NCBI GenBank assembly: GCA_947475895.1
Contig: CANJMF010000012.1
Coordinates: 19,866 to 83,865, forward strand
DNA length: 64,000 nt
Source: Fidelibacterota bacterium
GTDB lineage: Bacteria > Pseudomonadota > Alphaproteobacteria > Rhodospirillales > Rhodospirillaceae
Reading direction: 5' to 3'
Part shown: piece by piece, positions 24,883-33,167 of the stretch
Layout: each line of letters opens with the position of its first letter
Numbering within the stretch: position 1 is the first letter of the stretch
Program-made: the position numbers and the translations under genes
Notes under the pieces: generated by a model
The model's database searches: none
The model's input: the letters and a program-made list of their open reading frames with translations, nothing else
Told to the model about the DNA's origin: nothing

Positions 24883-25827
24883 ATGGTCTGGGCCTACGTG
24901 TTTCCGGGACAAGGGTCCCAAGCGGTCGGAATGGGCAAGGAACTTGCCGGCGCTTTCACCGAAGCGCGCGAAGTCTTCGGCGAGATCGACGAAGCGCTAA
25001 AGCAAAATCTTTCCAAGTTGATGTTCGAAGGCCCCGCCGACGAACTCACGCTCACCGAAAACGCACAACCTGCTTTGATGGCCGTCAGCATGGCGGTCGT
25101 GCGTGTGCTCGAGCTGCAAGGCAAAGTCAGCATCCGCAACACCGCGCGCTATGTGGCGGGTCATTCCCTCGGCGAATATTCGGCGTTGGCTGCCGCCGGT
25201 TCCCTTTCGATCTCCGACGCCGCGCGCTTGTTGAAGACACGCGGCCGCGCCATGCAACAAGCCGTGCCGGTCGGCGTCGGCGCCATGGCGGCGTTGCTCG
25301 GCCTCGACATCGACGCGGCCCTCGAAGTGGCCAGCCAAGCGTCATCGGGCGGCGAAATTTGCGCGACCGCCAACGACAACGCGCCGGGGCAAGTCGTCAT
25401 CTCCGGCCACAAGGGCGCGGTCGAACGCGCCATCGAAATCGCCAAAACCAAAGGCGGCAAGCGGGCCATGTTGCTGCCCGTCAGCGCGCCGTTCCATTGT
25501 CCGCTCATGAAGCCCGCCGCCGACGCCATGGCCGACGCGCTTGTCGACGTCGCCATCAAATCGCCCGTGGTTCCGGTCGTTGCCAACGTCACCGCCGCGA
25601 CGGTGGTCGATCCCGAAGATATCAAGCGTTTGCTGGTTCAGCAGGTCACCGCCATGGTGCGCTGGCGTGAAAGCGTGCGCATGATGAAAGACGCCGGCGT
25701 CGATACGCTCATCGAACTGGGTGCCGGCAAAGTGCTCACCGGCCTCGCGAAACGCATCGACGAAAGCCTCAAAGCCACCAGCCTGCAAACACCGCAGGAT
25801 ATCGAAGCGTTTCTGAAACAAAGCTAG
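24883..25827 (+). CDS. fabD: Malonyl-CoA:ACP transacylase FabD
   Basis: Loads malonate onto acyl carrier protein for fatty acid elongation. 314 residues with YVFPGQGSQAVGMGKEL at the N-terminus and the nucleophile Ser95 in GHSLGEY; PVSAPFHCPLM carries the catalytic histidine. It opens the fabD-fabG-acpP-fabF-mltG run. The 249 nt between the divergent secreted-protein gene and fabD is AT-richer than its surroundings and probably holds promoters of both directions, but I cannot assign boxes. Confidence 0.96.
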   Translation: MVWAYVFPGQGSQAVGMGKELAGAFTEAREVFGEIDEALKQNLSKLMFEGPADELTLTENAQPALMAVSMAVVRVLELQGKVSIRNTARYVAGHSLGEYSALAAAGSLSISDAARLLKTRGRAMQQAVPVGVGAMAALLGLDIDAALEVASQASSGGEICATANDNAPGQVVISGHKGAVERAIEIAKTKGGKRAMLLPVSAPFHCPLMKPAADAMADALVDVAIKSPVVPVVANVTAATVVDPEDIKRLLVQQVTAMVRWRESVRMMKDAGVDTLIELGAGKVLTGLAKRIDESLKATSLQTPQDIEAFLKQS

Positions 25828-25838
25828 GAGCGGACGTG

Positions 25839-26576
25839 ATGTTCGATCTCACCGGAAAATGCGCGCTCGTCACCGGCGCCAGCGGCGCCATCGGCGGTGC
25901 GATTGCCCGTAGCCTTCACGCACAAGGCGCCACCGTCGGCTTGCACGGCTCGCGCGGTGAAGCGCTCGAAGCGCTGGCCGGCGAGCTTAAAGACCGCGCC
26001 CACATCTTCGTCGCCAACTTGTCCGAAGACGGGGTCGTCGAAAAGCTGATCCCCGACGCCGAAGCCGTCCTGGGCAAGCTCGACATTCTCGTCAACAACG
26101 CCGGCATCACCCGCGATGGCCTCATCATGCGCATGAAGGACGACGACTTCTTGCAGGTCATGACCATCAATCTGGCGGTGGCCTTCAAGCTCTGCCGCGC
26201 GTCCGTTCGCGGCATGATGAAGCGCCGCTTTGGGCGCATCATCAACATGTCCTCGGTCGTCGGCGTCACCGGAAACGCTGGGCAGACCAACTACGTCGCC
26301 TCCAAGGCGGGCCTCATCGGCCTCACCAAATCGTTGGCGCAGGAAGTCGGTAGCCGCGGCATCACGGTGAACGCCATAGCGCCCGGCCTCATCGCCAGCG
26401 CCATGACCGGCGAGTTGACCGACGACCAAAAAGCGCGTTTCCTCGAAGGTATTCCGGCCGGCCGGATCGGCGAGGGCAGCGACATCGCAGCCGCCGCCGT
26501 CTATCTCGCTAGCGACGAAGCCAGCTACGTTACCGGGCAGACCATCCATGTGAATGGCGGTATGGCTATGATTTAA
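25839..26576 (+). CDS. fabG: 3-oxoacyl-ACP reductase FabG
   Basis: SDR-type reductase of the fatty acid cycle, 245 residues. TGASGAIGGAIA binds NADPH, NNAGITRDGL follows, the catalytic Ser is in MSSVVGVTGN and Tyr/Lys in YVASKAGLIG. The C-terminal SYVTGQTIHVNGGMAMI is characteristic of FabG. A GTG at 25836 is also possible; AGGAG at 25826-25830 serves either. It starts 11 nt after fabD. Confidence 0.96.
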   Translation: MFDLTGKCALVTGASGAIGGAIARSLHAQGATVGLHGSRGEALEALAGELKDRAHIFVANLSEDGVVEKLIPDAEAVLGKLDILVNNAGITRDGLIMRMKDDDFLQVMTINLAVAFKLCRASVRGMMKRRFGRIINMSSVVGVTGNAGQTNYVASKAGLIGLTKSLAQEVGSRGITVNAIAPGLIASAMTGELTDDQKARFLEGIPAGRIGEGSDIAAAAVYLASDEASYVTGQTIHVNGGMAMI

Positions 26577-26741
26577 TTGGCGGAAACGTCTTTTTTGGCT
26601 CGCGGCCTAGCCCTAGCCAAGAAAAATGTTATGTGGTACTCACTGCCTCGCTCCGGACAGGGATGGCTGGGGCCAACAAAGAGTTCCGCCTTCCAAATTT
26701 TTGTCGTTAAGACATCCACTGAAATTTTTGAGGAATGACGA

Positions 26742-26981
26742 ATGAGTGACGTCGCTGACCGCGTGAAGAAAATTGTCGTTGAACACCTGGGCGTTGAAGA
26801 AGCCAAGGTCACGGACAATGCGAGCTTCATCGACGATTTGGGTGCCGACAGCCTGGATACCGTCGAGCTTGTCATGGCATTCGAAGAGGAATTCGGCGTC
26901 GAAATTCCGGACGATGCTGCTGAAAAGATCCTGACCGTGAAGGACGCGATTGCCTTCATTCAGGCGAACGCCAGCAAATAG
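26742..26981 (+). CDS. acpP: Acyl carrier protein AcpP
   Basis: 79 residues, very acidic. The phosphopantetheine attachment site is Ser37 in [10 protein letters not shown]. Ribosome site GAGGAATG is close to the ATG. The 165 nt after fabG without a gene probably carry a promoter for strong separate expression, as acpP mRNA is usually abundant. Confidence 0.97.
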   Translation: MSDVADRVKKIVVEHLGVEEAKVTDNASFIDDLGADSLDTVELVMAFEEEFGVEIPDDAAEKILTVKDAIAFIQANASK

Positions 26982-27074
26982 CTAGCGCGGTGTTCGGCAG
27001 GTTCGTCCCGCCGGGCGCTAAAAGCCGATGTGCAATGGGGCCCATGTTTTCGTGCGGTCCCATAGCCGTTTCTA

Positions 27075-27096
27075 GACCATGACCTATTTCATGGTC
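27075..27096 (+). terminator. Perfect hairpin between acpP and fabF
   Basis: GACCATGA and TCATGGTC (8 bp) around CCTATT, followed by GTTT, ending 21 nt before the fabF start. A second possible stem, TAGCGC (26984-26989) with GCGCTA (27016-27021), follows the acpP stop. Either may lower fabF expression relative to acpP; partial termination is an inference. Confidence 0.45.
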
Positions 27097-27117
27097 GTTT
27101 ACGGGGTGTGGTGATCC

Positions 27118-28392
27118 ATGGCCTATGAACCAAAGCGTATCGTCGTTACTGGATTGGGGCTCGTAACCCCGCTCGGAACCGGCGTTCAAGGTAACTGGGA
27201 CTCGCTGATGGCCTCCAAGTCGGGCCTCGGCAATATCACCCGCTTTCCTGCGGCAGATTTGCCGTGTCGTGTCGGCGGCGAAGTGCCGCTGGGCGATAAT
27301 CATCCCTATAAATTCATCGCCGACGACATCGTCACGCCGAAAGATCGCCGCCGCATGGACGACTTCATCGTCTATGGCGTCGCCGCCGCCGAAGAAGCGA
27401 TCCGTGATTCCGGTTACGTGCCGCCCGACGACGAAGCGCGCGAGCGCACGGGCGTGATGATCGGCTCCGGCATCGGCGGACTTGCCACGATCGACGACAC
27501 GTCGAAGGTTCTCGAGGCGCAAGGCCCGCGCCGTGTGTCGCCGTTCTTTATTCCGGCCAGCCTCATCAATCTGGTCTCGGGCCAGGTCTCTATCCGTCAC
27601 GGTTTCAAAGGCCCCAACCACGCGCCTGTCACGGCCTGTGCGACAGGTGCCCATGCCATCGGCGACGCCGCACGCCTCATCAAATACGGCGACGCCGACG
27701 TCATGGTCGCGGGCGGCGCTGAGTCGGCGCTCTGCCGCTTAGGTATTGCAGGCTTCGCTGCCATGAAGGCGCTGTCCACCAGCTACAACGACACCCCGGA
27801 ACGCGCTTCGCGTCCGTGGGACAAAGGCCGCGACGGCTTCGTCATGGGCGAAGGCTCGGGCGTTGTGGTGCTTGAAGATTTGGAACACGCCAGAAAGCGC
27901 GGCGCGAAAATTTACGCCGAAGTCTTGGGCTACGGTTTGTCCGGCGACGCTTATCACCTGACCGCTCCGGCGGAAGACGGCAACGGCGGTTTCCGCGCCA
28001 TGCGCGGCGCCATGCGCGACGCCAAGCTCAACGTCGATCAGATCGATTACATCAACGCCCACGGCACATCGACGCCGCTTGGCGACGAAATAGAGGTGAG
28101 AGCGGTCAAGCGCCTGTTCGGCGAACACGCAAAGCAGCTGTCCATGTCGTCGACCAAGTCGGCCATTGGTCATCTGCTGGGCGCGGCGGGCGCGGTGGAA
28201 GCGATCTATTCGATCCTTGCCATCAACAATCAGATCGCGCCGGCAACGCTCAATCTCGACGATCCCTTCGATGGCTGCGACATCGACCTCGTGCCGCACA
28301 AACCGAAGGAGCGCAAAATCCGCTACGCGCTGTCGAATTCCTTCGGGTTCGGCGGCACCAACGCGGCCGTGGTTCTCGGGCCAGCCCCCTAA
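27118..28392 (+). CDS. fabF: 3-oxoacyl-ACP synthase II FabF
   Basis: Condensing enzyme of fatty acid elongation. 424 residues. Catalytic Cys174 lies in VTACATGAHAIG, the histidines in NAHGTSTPLGD and SAIGHLLGAAG. The C-terminal SNSFGFGGTNAAVV is characteristic. Its position before mltG matches the usual alphaproteobacterial order. Confidence 0.97.
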   Translation: MAYEPKRIVVTGLGLVTPLGTGVQGNWDSLMASKSGLGNITRFPAADLPCRVGGEVPLGDNHPYKFIADDIVTPKDRRRMDDFIVYGVAAAEEAIRDSGYVPPDDEARERTGVMIGSGIGGLATIDDTSKVLEAQGPRRVSPFFIPASLINLVSGQVSIRHGFKGPNHAPVTACATGAHAIGDAARLIKYGDADVMVAGGAESALCRLGIAGFAAMKALSTSYNDTPERASRPWDKGRDGFVMGEGSGVVVLEDLEHARKRGAKIYAEVLGYGLSGDAYHLTAPAEDGNGGFRAMRGAMRDAKLNVDQIDYINAHGTSTPLGDEIEVRAVKRLFGEHAKQLSMSSTKSAIGHLLGAAGAVEAIYSILAINNQIAPATLNLDDPFDGCDIDLVPHKPKERKIRYALSNSFGFGGTNAAVVLGPAP

Positions 28393-28413
28393 ACACTTAA
28401 CGTACGTGCGGTG

Positions 28414-29400
28414 ATGACTCGTTTTCGTTTCTTCGCCGCATTTTTAGTTCTCATCGTTCTAGCACTTGGCGGCGCTGGCGCTGCTTACGTGTGGTTCACG
28501 GGCGCTGTCGTGGCGCCGGGCCCCTTGCAGACTGCGACGACCGTCGTGATCGTGCCGGGCAGCGGCGTGCCCACCATCAGCCGCCAATTGGCCGACGCCG
28601 GCGTCATCGCCTATCCGCTGATGTTCGAATTGGAAACGCGCCGCCTCGGTCACGCGCGCGCGCTAAAAGCCGGCGAATACCGCTTCGAGCCGGGCGTCAG
28701 CACCGACACCGCCATTGCAAAGATCGTCCGGCGCGACGTGGTCGTGCGTTTCGTGACGATCCCCGAAGGTCTCGTCGTCGCCGATATTCGCGGAATTTTA
28801 AGCGCGGCTGAATTTCTCTCCGGCGACATCACCGCAAAAATCGCCGACGGTGATTTGCTCCCCGAAACCTATCGCTACGAACGCGGCGATGCCCGCGATG
28901 CCGTCGTCGCCCGCATGAAGTCCGCGCGCACGTCCGTGCTTAATGAGCTTTGGGACAAGCGCGCGTCCGGTCTCCCGCTGCGTTCGCCCGAAGAAGCCTT
29001 GGTGCTGGCCTCAATCGTCGAGAAAGAAACCGGCCTCGCCGCCGAGCGCCCGCACGTCGCGTCGGTGTTCATTAACCGCTTGCGCAAAGGCATGCGCCTT
29101 CAATCGGATCCCACGGTAATTTACGGCCTCGCGCCCGATACCGGCACGATCGATCGGTCTTTGCGCCGCGCCGATCTGGAAGCGCCGAGCGCCTATAACA
29201 CATATGTCATCGACGCGTTGCCGCCGTCGCCCATCTGCAATCCGGGTCGCGCCGCGCTCGCGGCCGTCCTCGCGCCGATGCAATCCGACGATCTTTACTT
29301 CGTCGCCGATGGTTCCGGTGGTCACGTTTTCGCGACCTCGCTGGATCAACATAACCGCAACGTCGCGCGCTGGCGCGAACTTCAGAAACATTCGCCCTAA
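28414..29400 (+). CDS. mltG: Endolytic murein transglycosylase MltG
   Basis: Membrane-bound transglycosylase that cuts nascent glycan strands. 328 residues, N-terminal anchor (about 7-30), then LysM-like domain and YceG fold. The catalytic Glu is in ASIVEKETGLAAERP, with SVFINRLRKGMRLQSDPTVI and the typical YNTY near SAYNTYVIDALPPSPICNPG. ATG 28414 and GTG 28411 are both possible. Confidence 0.95.
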   Translation: MTRFRFFAAFLVLIVLALGGAGAAYVWFTGAVVAPGPLQTATTVVIVPGSGVPTISRQLADAGVIAYPLMFELETRRLGHARALKAGEYRFEPGVSTDTAIAKIVRRDVVVRFVTIPEGLVVADIRGILSAAEFLSGDITAKIADGDLLPETYRYERGDARDAVVARMKSARTSVLNELWDKRASGLPLRSPEEALVLASIVEKETGLAAERPHVASVFINRLRKGMRLQSDPTVIYGLAPDTGTIDRSLRRADLEAPSAYNTYVIDALPPSPICNPGRAALAAVLAPMQSDDLYFVADGSGGHVFATSLDQHNRNVARWRELQKHSP

Positions 29401-29425
29401 CTGCGAAAGCCCGGTATCATCGCTC

Positions 29426-30154
29426 ATGATCGCATATTTACTCGACCCGCAGACCTGGGCGGCCTTCGCAACACTGACGGTGCTCGAGATCGTTCTCGGC
29501 ATCGACAACCTCGTCTTCCTCGCCATTACCTCGGCTCGCTTGCCCATTGAAAAGCAGGCGTCGGCGCGCAAGATCGGTTTGATCATGGCGCTGGTGCTGC
29601 GCATCGGCCTCTTGATGACGCTGTCGTGGATCGCCGCACTCACAAAGCCCGTGTTCACCGTCGGCACGTTTGAAGTCAGCTGGCGCGATCTGGTGCTCGG
29701 GCTCGGTGGCCTCTATCTGCTCTACAAGGGTGTCATGGAAATCCACGAGAGCATCGAAGGCGGCGGCGAGCACGGCACAAAAGGCACGGCGTCCTACGCT
29801 GCGGTCATCGTGCAGATCATGATCCTCGATCTTGTGTTCTCTCTCGATTCCATCATCACCGCCGTGGGCATGACCAACAATTTGCCCGTCATGGTGGCGG
29901 CCATTGTCGTGGCCATTCTGGTGATGATGTTTGCCGCCAGCGCGGTCTCGGGCTTTATCAATAACCATCCCACCGTCAAAATGCTGGCCTTGGCATTTTT
30001 GATCCTTGTCGGCTTTGTCCTGGTCGCCGACGCGGGACATTTCCACATTGAGCGTGGATACCTTTACTTCGCTATCGCGTTCTCGATTGGCGTCGAGTGC
30101 TTGAACCTCCTCATGCGCCGCCGCCATCAGAAACGCGAGAATGGCCCCACCTAA
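29426..30154 (+). CDS. TerC-family integral membrane protein
   Basis: 242 residues with about seven hydrophobic helices. FATLTVLEIVLGIDNLVFLA and the second half MILDLVFSLDSIITAVGMTN carry the paired acidic motifs (EIVLGIDN, DLVFSLDS) of TerC. Family members are linked to metal ion, often manganese, export at the membrane; here this is inference. It begins 25 nt after mltG and overlaps the Nramp-like gene by 14 nt, suggesting that these two metal genes are expressed together. Confidence 0.88.
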   Translation: MIAYLLDPQTWAAFATLTVLEIVLGIDNLVFLAITSARLPIEKQASARKIGLIMALVLRIGLLMTLSWIAALTKPVFTVGTFEVSWRDLVLGLGGLYLLYKGVMEIHESIEGGGEHGTKGTASYAAVIVQIMILDLVFSLDSIITAVGMTNNLPVMVAAIVVAILVMMFAASAVSGFINNHPTVKMLALAFLILVGFVLVADAGHFHIERGYLYFAIAFSIGVECLNLLMRRRHQKRENGPT

Positions 30155-31439
30155 AACGCCCGACCCTTCCACAGCCGACACCGCGAAGCCGCGGTGGAAT
30201 TTTTGGCGTGCCCTGGGCCCCGGCCTCATCACGGGTGCGGCTGACGACGATCCCAGCGGCATCGCCACCTACTCTCAGGCCGGTGCGCAATTCGGCTATG
30301 GCCTGCTGTGGACTTTGCTGCTCACGCTGCCCTTCATGGTGGCCATCCAAATCATCAGCGCCGCCATCGGCTGGCGCACGGGCAAGGGCCTCGCCCACAA
30401 CATGGCGTCGCGTATGCCGCGCGCCGTGCTCTACATTTTAGTCGCGCTGCTGGTTGTGGCGAACACCATCAACATCGCCGCCGACCTCGCTGCCATGGGC
30501 GAAGCGGTTCAACTCGTCATCGGCGGACCCGCCCTCGCATATGTGGCGCTGCTCGGCGTCATCAGCCTGACGGCGGAAATTCTTATCCCTTATCAGCGTT
30601 ACGCCGGTTACCTGAAATATCTCACGGTCGTATTGCTCGTTTATGTCGACGCCGCCTTCAGCGCGCATTTACCCTGGGGGGCCGTATTGCGCGGCGCACT
30701 CCTGCCCACGTTGTCGCTCGACAAAGATCTTTTGCTGACGGTGGTCGCTGTGTTCGGCACCACCATCAGCCCCTACCTCTTTTTCTGGCAGGCATCGCAA
30801 GAAGCCGAAGAGTCCTGCCTCAGCTATCAACACAAATATGCCAAGCGCCATCCCGGCCCCAGCCGCTACCTCCGCCACATCGCCTTCGACACATGGGCCG
30901 GCATGTTGGTGTCCAATACCATCGCTGTCTTCATTGTCGTGACGGCGGCGGCCACGCTGCACGTTCATGGTGTCACGACGATCACGAGCGCTGCCGAGGC
31001 CGCCGAAGCCTTGCGCCCCATCGCTGGCGATCTGACCTTCGCGTTGTTCGCCCTCGGCATCGTCGGCACCGGGTTGCTCGCCGTGCCGGTGTTGGCCGGA
31101 TCGGCTGCCTATGCGGTCGCTGAGACATTCGGCATGCCGGGCAGCCTCGAGCTCCCCGCCAGCCGCGCCATGGGATTTTACGGCATCGTCGGCGCCGCGA
31201 CGTTAGGCGGCGTGATGTTGGCCGCAACGCCCATCCCGCCCATGCAAATGCTGTTCTGGGCGGCGGTGATCAACGGCGTCGTCGCCATTCCGTTTATGGT
31301 TTGCATGATGTTCATCGTCACGGGGAAAGGCAGCGACACGCTGTTCGCACTCCCGCCCTGGATCAAAATTCCGGGATGGCTCTCGGCGTTACTGATGTTC
31401 GGCGTCGTCGCGATGATGGTGTGGTCCACCTTCGCCTAA
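30141..31439 (+). CDS. Nramp-like divalent metal transporter with atypical motif
   Basis: 432 residues with about 11 transmembrane segments and Nramp-like fold order. In the first helix the canonical metal-binding DPGN is replaced by DPSG (GAADDDPSGIATYSQAGAQF), and no MPH motif is visible in the helix 6 region (HIAFDTWAGMLVSNTIAVFI). The family is therefore the Nramp-related group rather than a classical manganese transporter. It overlaps the TerC gene by 14 nt and converges on an SDR gene with a 2-nt gap. Substrate unknown. Confidence 0.85.
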   Translation: MAPPKTPDPSTADTAKPRWNFWRALGPGLITGAADDDPSGIATYSQAGAQFGYGLLWTLLLTLPFMVAIQIISAAIGWRTGKGLAHNMASRMPRAVLYILVALLVVANTINIAADLAAMGEAVQLVIGGPALAYVALLGVISLTAEILIPYQRYAGYLKYLTVVLLVYVDAAFSAHLPWGAVLRGALLPTLSLDKDLLLTVVAVFGTTISPYLFFWQASQEAEESCLSYQHKYAKRHPGPSRYLRHIAFDTWAGMLVSNTIAVFIVVTAAATLHVHGVTTITSAAEAAEALRPIAGDLTFALFALGIVGTGLLAVPVLAGSAAYAVAETFGMPGSLELPASRAMGFYGIVGAATLGGVMLAATPIPPMQMLFWAAVINGVVAIPFMVCMMFIVTGKGSDTLFALPPWIKIPGWLSALLMFGVVAMMVWSTFA

Positions 31440-31441
31440 GA

Positions 31442-32191
31442 TCATTTCTTTGCTGGTAAGCCGCGCGTCAATGTGTGCGCCCACGAATCCGGCAACACCG
31501 ACAACAACCACACCGCCGCCGCCACAGGCCACGGGAACGAGATGCGCCCGCGATTGGCCGCGAGCCCGCGTTGAATGATGCGCGCGGCTTTTCCCGCCGA
31601 CATCAGGAACGGCATGGGGAATTTGTTTGCGTCGGTCATGCGGCTCACGACAAACCCGGGGCAGATCACCGACACGCCAATGTTGTCGGGCGCCAGCGCC
31701 TCGCGCAGCCCTTCGCCCCAAATACGAACGGCGGCCTTCGATGCGCCATAAGCCGGTGCGCCGCCAAGGCCGCGAAAAGCCGCCAACGAGCTAACAATCG
31801 CGATCTGCCCACGCCGCCGCGCCCGCATGAGGTCCACGGCCGGTAAAACCGTATTCACCACGCCGTCGATATTGGTGCGCAAGATGCGCCGCGTTTGTTC
31901 GTGGGTCTCTCCCAGGCCGCCCGATACGCCGGCGTTGGCGACTACAAGCTCAAGGGGGTCTTGAGCCTCACAGATGTTAATCCATTGCGCTGTGGCGTCC
32001 TGATCGGTGACGTCCACCACGGCCGCGCTCACGACAGCGCCGCGTCCGCGACAAGCCTGCGCGACGGCCTCAAGGCGCACGGCATCGCGGCCCGATAAGT
32101 CCAAGCGAATGCCGGGTGCCGCGTAGCTCAGCGCAAGCGCCTCGCCGATACCGGAAGACGCGCCGGTGATGAGGATGTGTTTGAAGGTCAT
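31442..32191 (-). CDS. SDR-family NAD(P)-dependent oxidoreductase
   Basis: 249 residues. TGASSGIGEALA (cofactor binding), ANAGVSGG and the catalytic YGASKAAVRIWGEGL are intact. The C-terminus (ISFPWPVAAAVWLLSVLPDS) is hydrophobic and may touch the membrane. It follows kaiB on the same strand with a 33-nt gap, so it may be the third gene of a response regulator-kaiB-SDR unit. Substrate unknown. Confidence 0.87.
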   Translation of the reverse strand: MTFKHILITGASSGIGEALALSYAAPGIRLDLSGRDAVRLEAVAQACRGRGAVVSAAVVDVTDQDATAQWINICEAQDPLELVVANAGVSGGLGETHEQTRRILRTNIDGVVNTVLPAVDLMRARRRGQIAIVSSLAAFRGLGGAPAYGASKAAVRIWGEGLREALAPDNIGVSVICPGFVVSRMTDANKFPMPFLMSAGKAARIIQRGLAANRGRISFPWPVAAAVWLLSVLPDSWAHTLTRGLPAKK

Positions 32192-32224
32192 AGCGCGCGA
32201 GCATGACGCGCGCGGCGGTAGCGA

Positions 32225-32560
32225 TCAATCGCGATTGTCCGCAAGCTGTAAGCCCGCCACCACCATTTCCGGTGATGAAATATTGCCGAACAGGCGGCGG
32301 ATAGGGCCGGGCTTAATCCGAAACACGGTGGGCGTCGCATAGACGTCATCGTTCATGGCGGCTATCGGGTCTTCAAGAACGTCGATGATTTCCACGCTGA
32401 TTTTATGCGCGCCCAATTCTTGCTGCAGCGTGCTCAGCGTGGCGATGGCGCGCGCGGCACTCTCGGTGCGGCCTGTCACGTACAGCCGCAACAAGATCTC
32501 TGTCGCCGCGTTATTGTGCGTGCGCGGCAGATCAATGATGTCGGCTGGCTTCATCCACAT
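32225..32560 (-). CDS. kaiB: KaiB-family protein
   Basis: 111 residues with the core ILLRLYVTGRTESAARAIAT, EIIDVLEDP and ATPTVFRIKPGPIRRLFGNI. These match KaiB family strands and the cis-proline region of its thioredoxin-like fold. In cyanobacteria KaiB works with KaiC in the clock; in proteobacteria KaiB-like proteins are found with or without KaiC. No kaiC lies in this window. The start overlaps the response regulator gene by 29 nt, so the two are translated from one message. Confidence 0.85.
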   Translation of the reverse strand: MWMKPADIIDLPRTHNNAATEILLRLYVTGRTESAARAIATLSTLQQELGAHKISVEIIDVLEDPIAAMNDDVYATPTVFRIKPGPIRRLFGNISSPEMVVAGLQLADNRD

Positions 32561-32942
32561 TCACAGCTTCACTTTTCTGACTGAGCGCGCTGGCGGCGAT
32601 GGCGCGGATTTCGCTAAGGGTGAGCGGTTTGCGAGCCAGATCAAACGCCGCACCGCGTGCGCGCAGTTCTTTCAAAGGCTCCAGGAACTCCGCATGAAAT
32701 CCGGTGACGATGTAGACCGGCACGTCGGGGCAGCAGTCGCGCAGTTTGGCCAACGTCTCGACGCCGTTCATGCCCGGCATTTTTAAATCGAGAAACACCA
32801 GGTCGGGACGATCTGACTTCGCCGATTCGAGTCCGGCTAAGCCGCTGCCGGCGCTCGAAATGACGTAATCGCGGCATTCCAACGCGGCGACGAAGGAGTC
32901 GCGGACGGCGTCGTCGTCATCAATGACCAAAATGCGCTTCAT
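32532..32942 (-). CDS. Single-domain response regulator (CheY-like)
   Basis: 136 residues, a receiver domain with a short tail and no output domain. Acidic pocket Asp8-Asp11 in VIDDDDAV, phosphorylation site Asp52 in VFLDLKMPGMNG, and the conserved Lys in ARKPLTL. GGAG precedes ATG 32942; a further ATG at 32966 is less good. No histidine kinase is near, so the partner is unknown. Followed by kaiB with a 29-nt overlap, it probably forms a signalling module with it. Confidence 0.88.
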   Translation of the reverse strand: MKRILVIDDDDAVRDSFVAALECRDYVISSAGSGLAGLESAKSDRPDLVFLDLKMPGMNGVETLAKLRDCCPDVPVYIVTGFHAEFLEPLKELRARGAAFDLARKPLTLSEIRAIAASALSQKSEAVNVDEASRHH

Positions 32943-32975
32943 GGCGTTTTTCTCCTGGTAGAACAAGGGTTTGAT

Positions 32976-33002
32976 AACTTTCCCCTCACGCCTCTAAGTT
33001 CC
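32976..33002 (-). promoter_or_regulatory. Weak EcfG-like promoter candidate for the response regulator operon
   Basis: On the minus strand GGAAC (33002-32998) is followed by AGTT (32979-32976) after 18 nt, one or two bases longer than the EcfG consensus and with one mismatch. Its distance to the ATG at 32942 is acceptable. Listed as a candidate only. Confidence 0.25.
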
Positions 33003-33167
33003 CCCGTCGCGGCGACTTGCAACCGCCAGTATCGTCTTCTATTATAGTTTCGATTACAAACCGTCGCTAGTAAAAACAATCTCACGTCAGCGATCTCGGC
33101 AATCAAAAAAGTCGTCCCGGCCAATAGAGCCAACTGCAAGAGGACGCGTGTCACAGGACCAAAAGTC

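Noticed and set aside
24819..25670. Long open frame overlapping fabD
   Set aside because: Arg/His-rich composition with no family resemblance; fabD in the other frame has all catalytic motifs.
30308..31123. Open frame of 271 codons inside the Nramp-like gene
   Set aside because: Shadow frame typical of GC-rich DNA, rich in His and Arg; no ribosome site.
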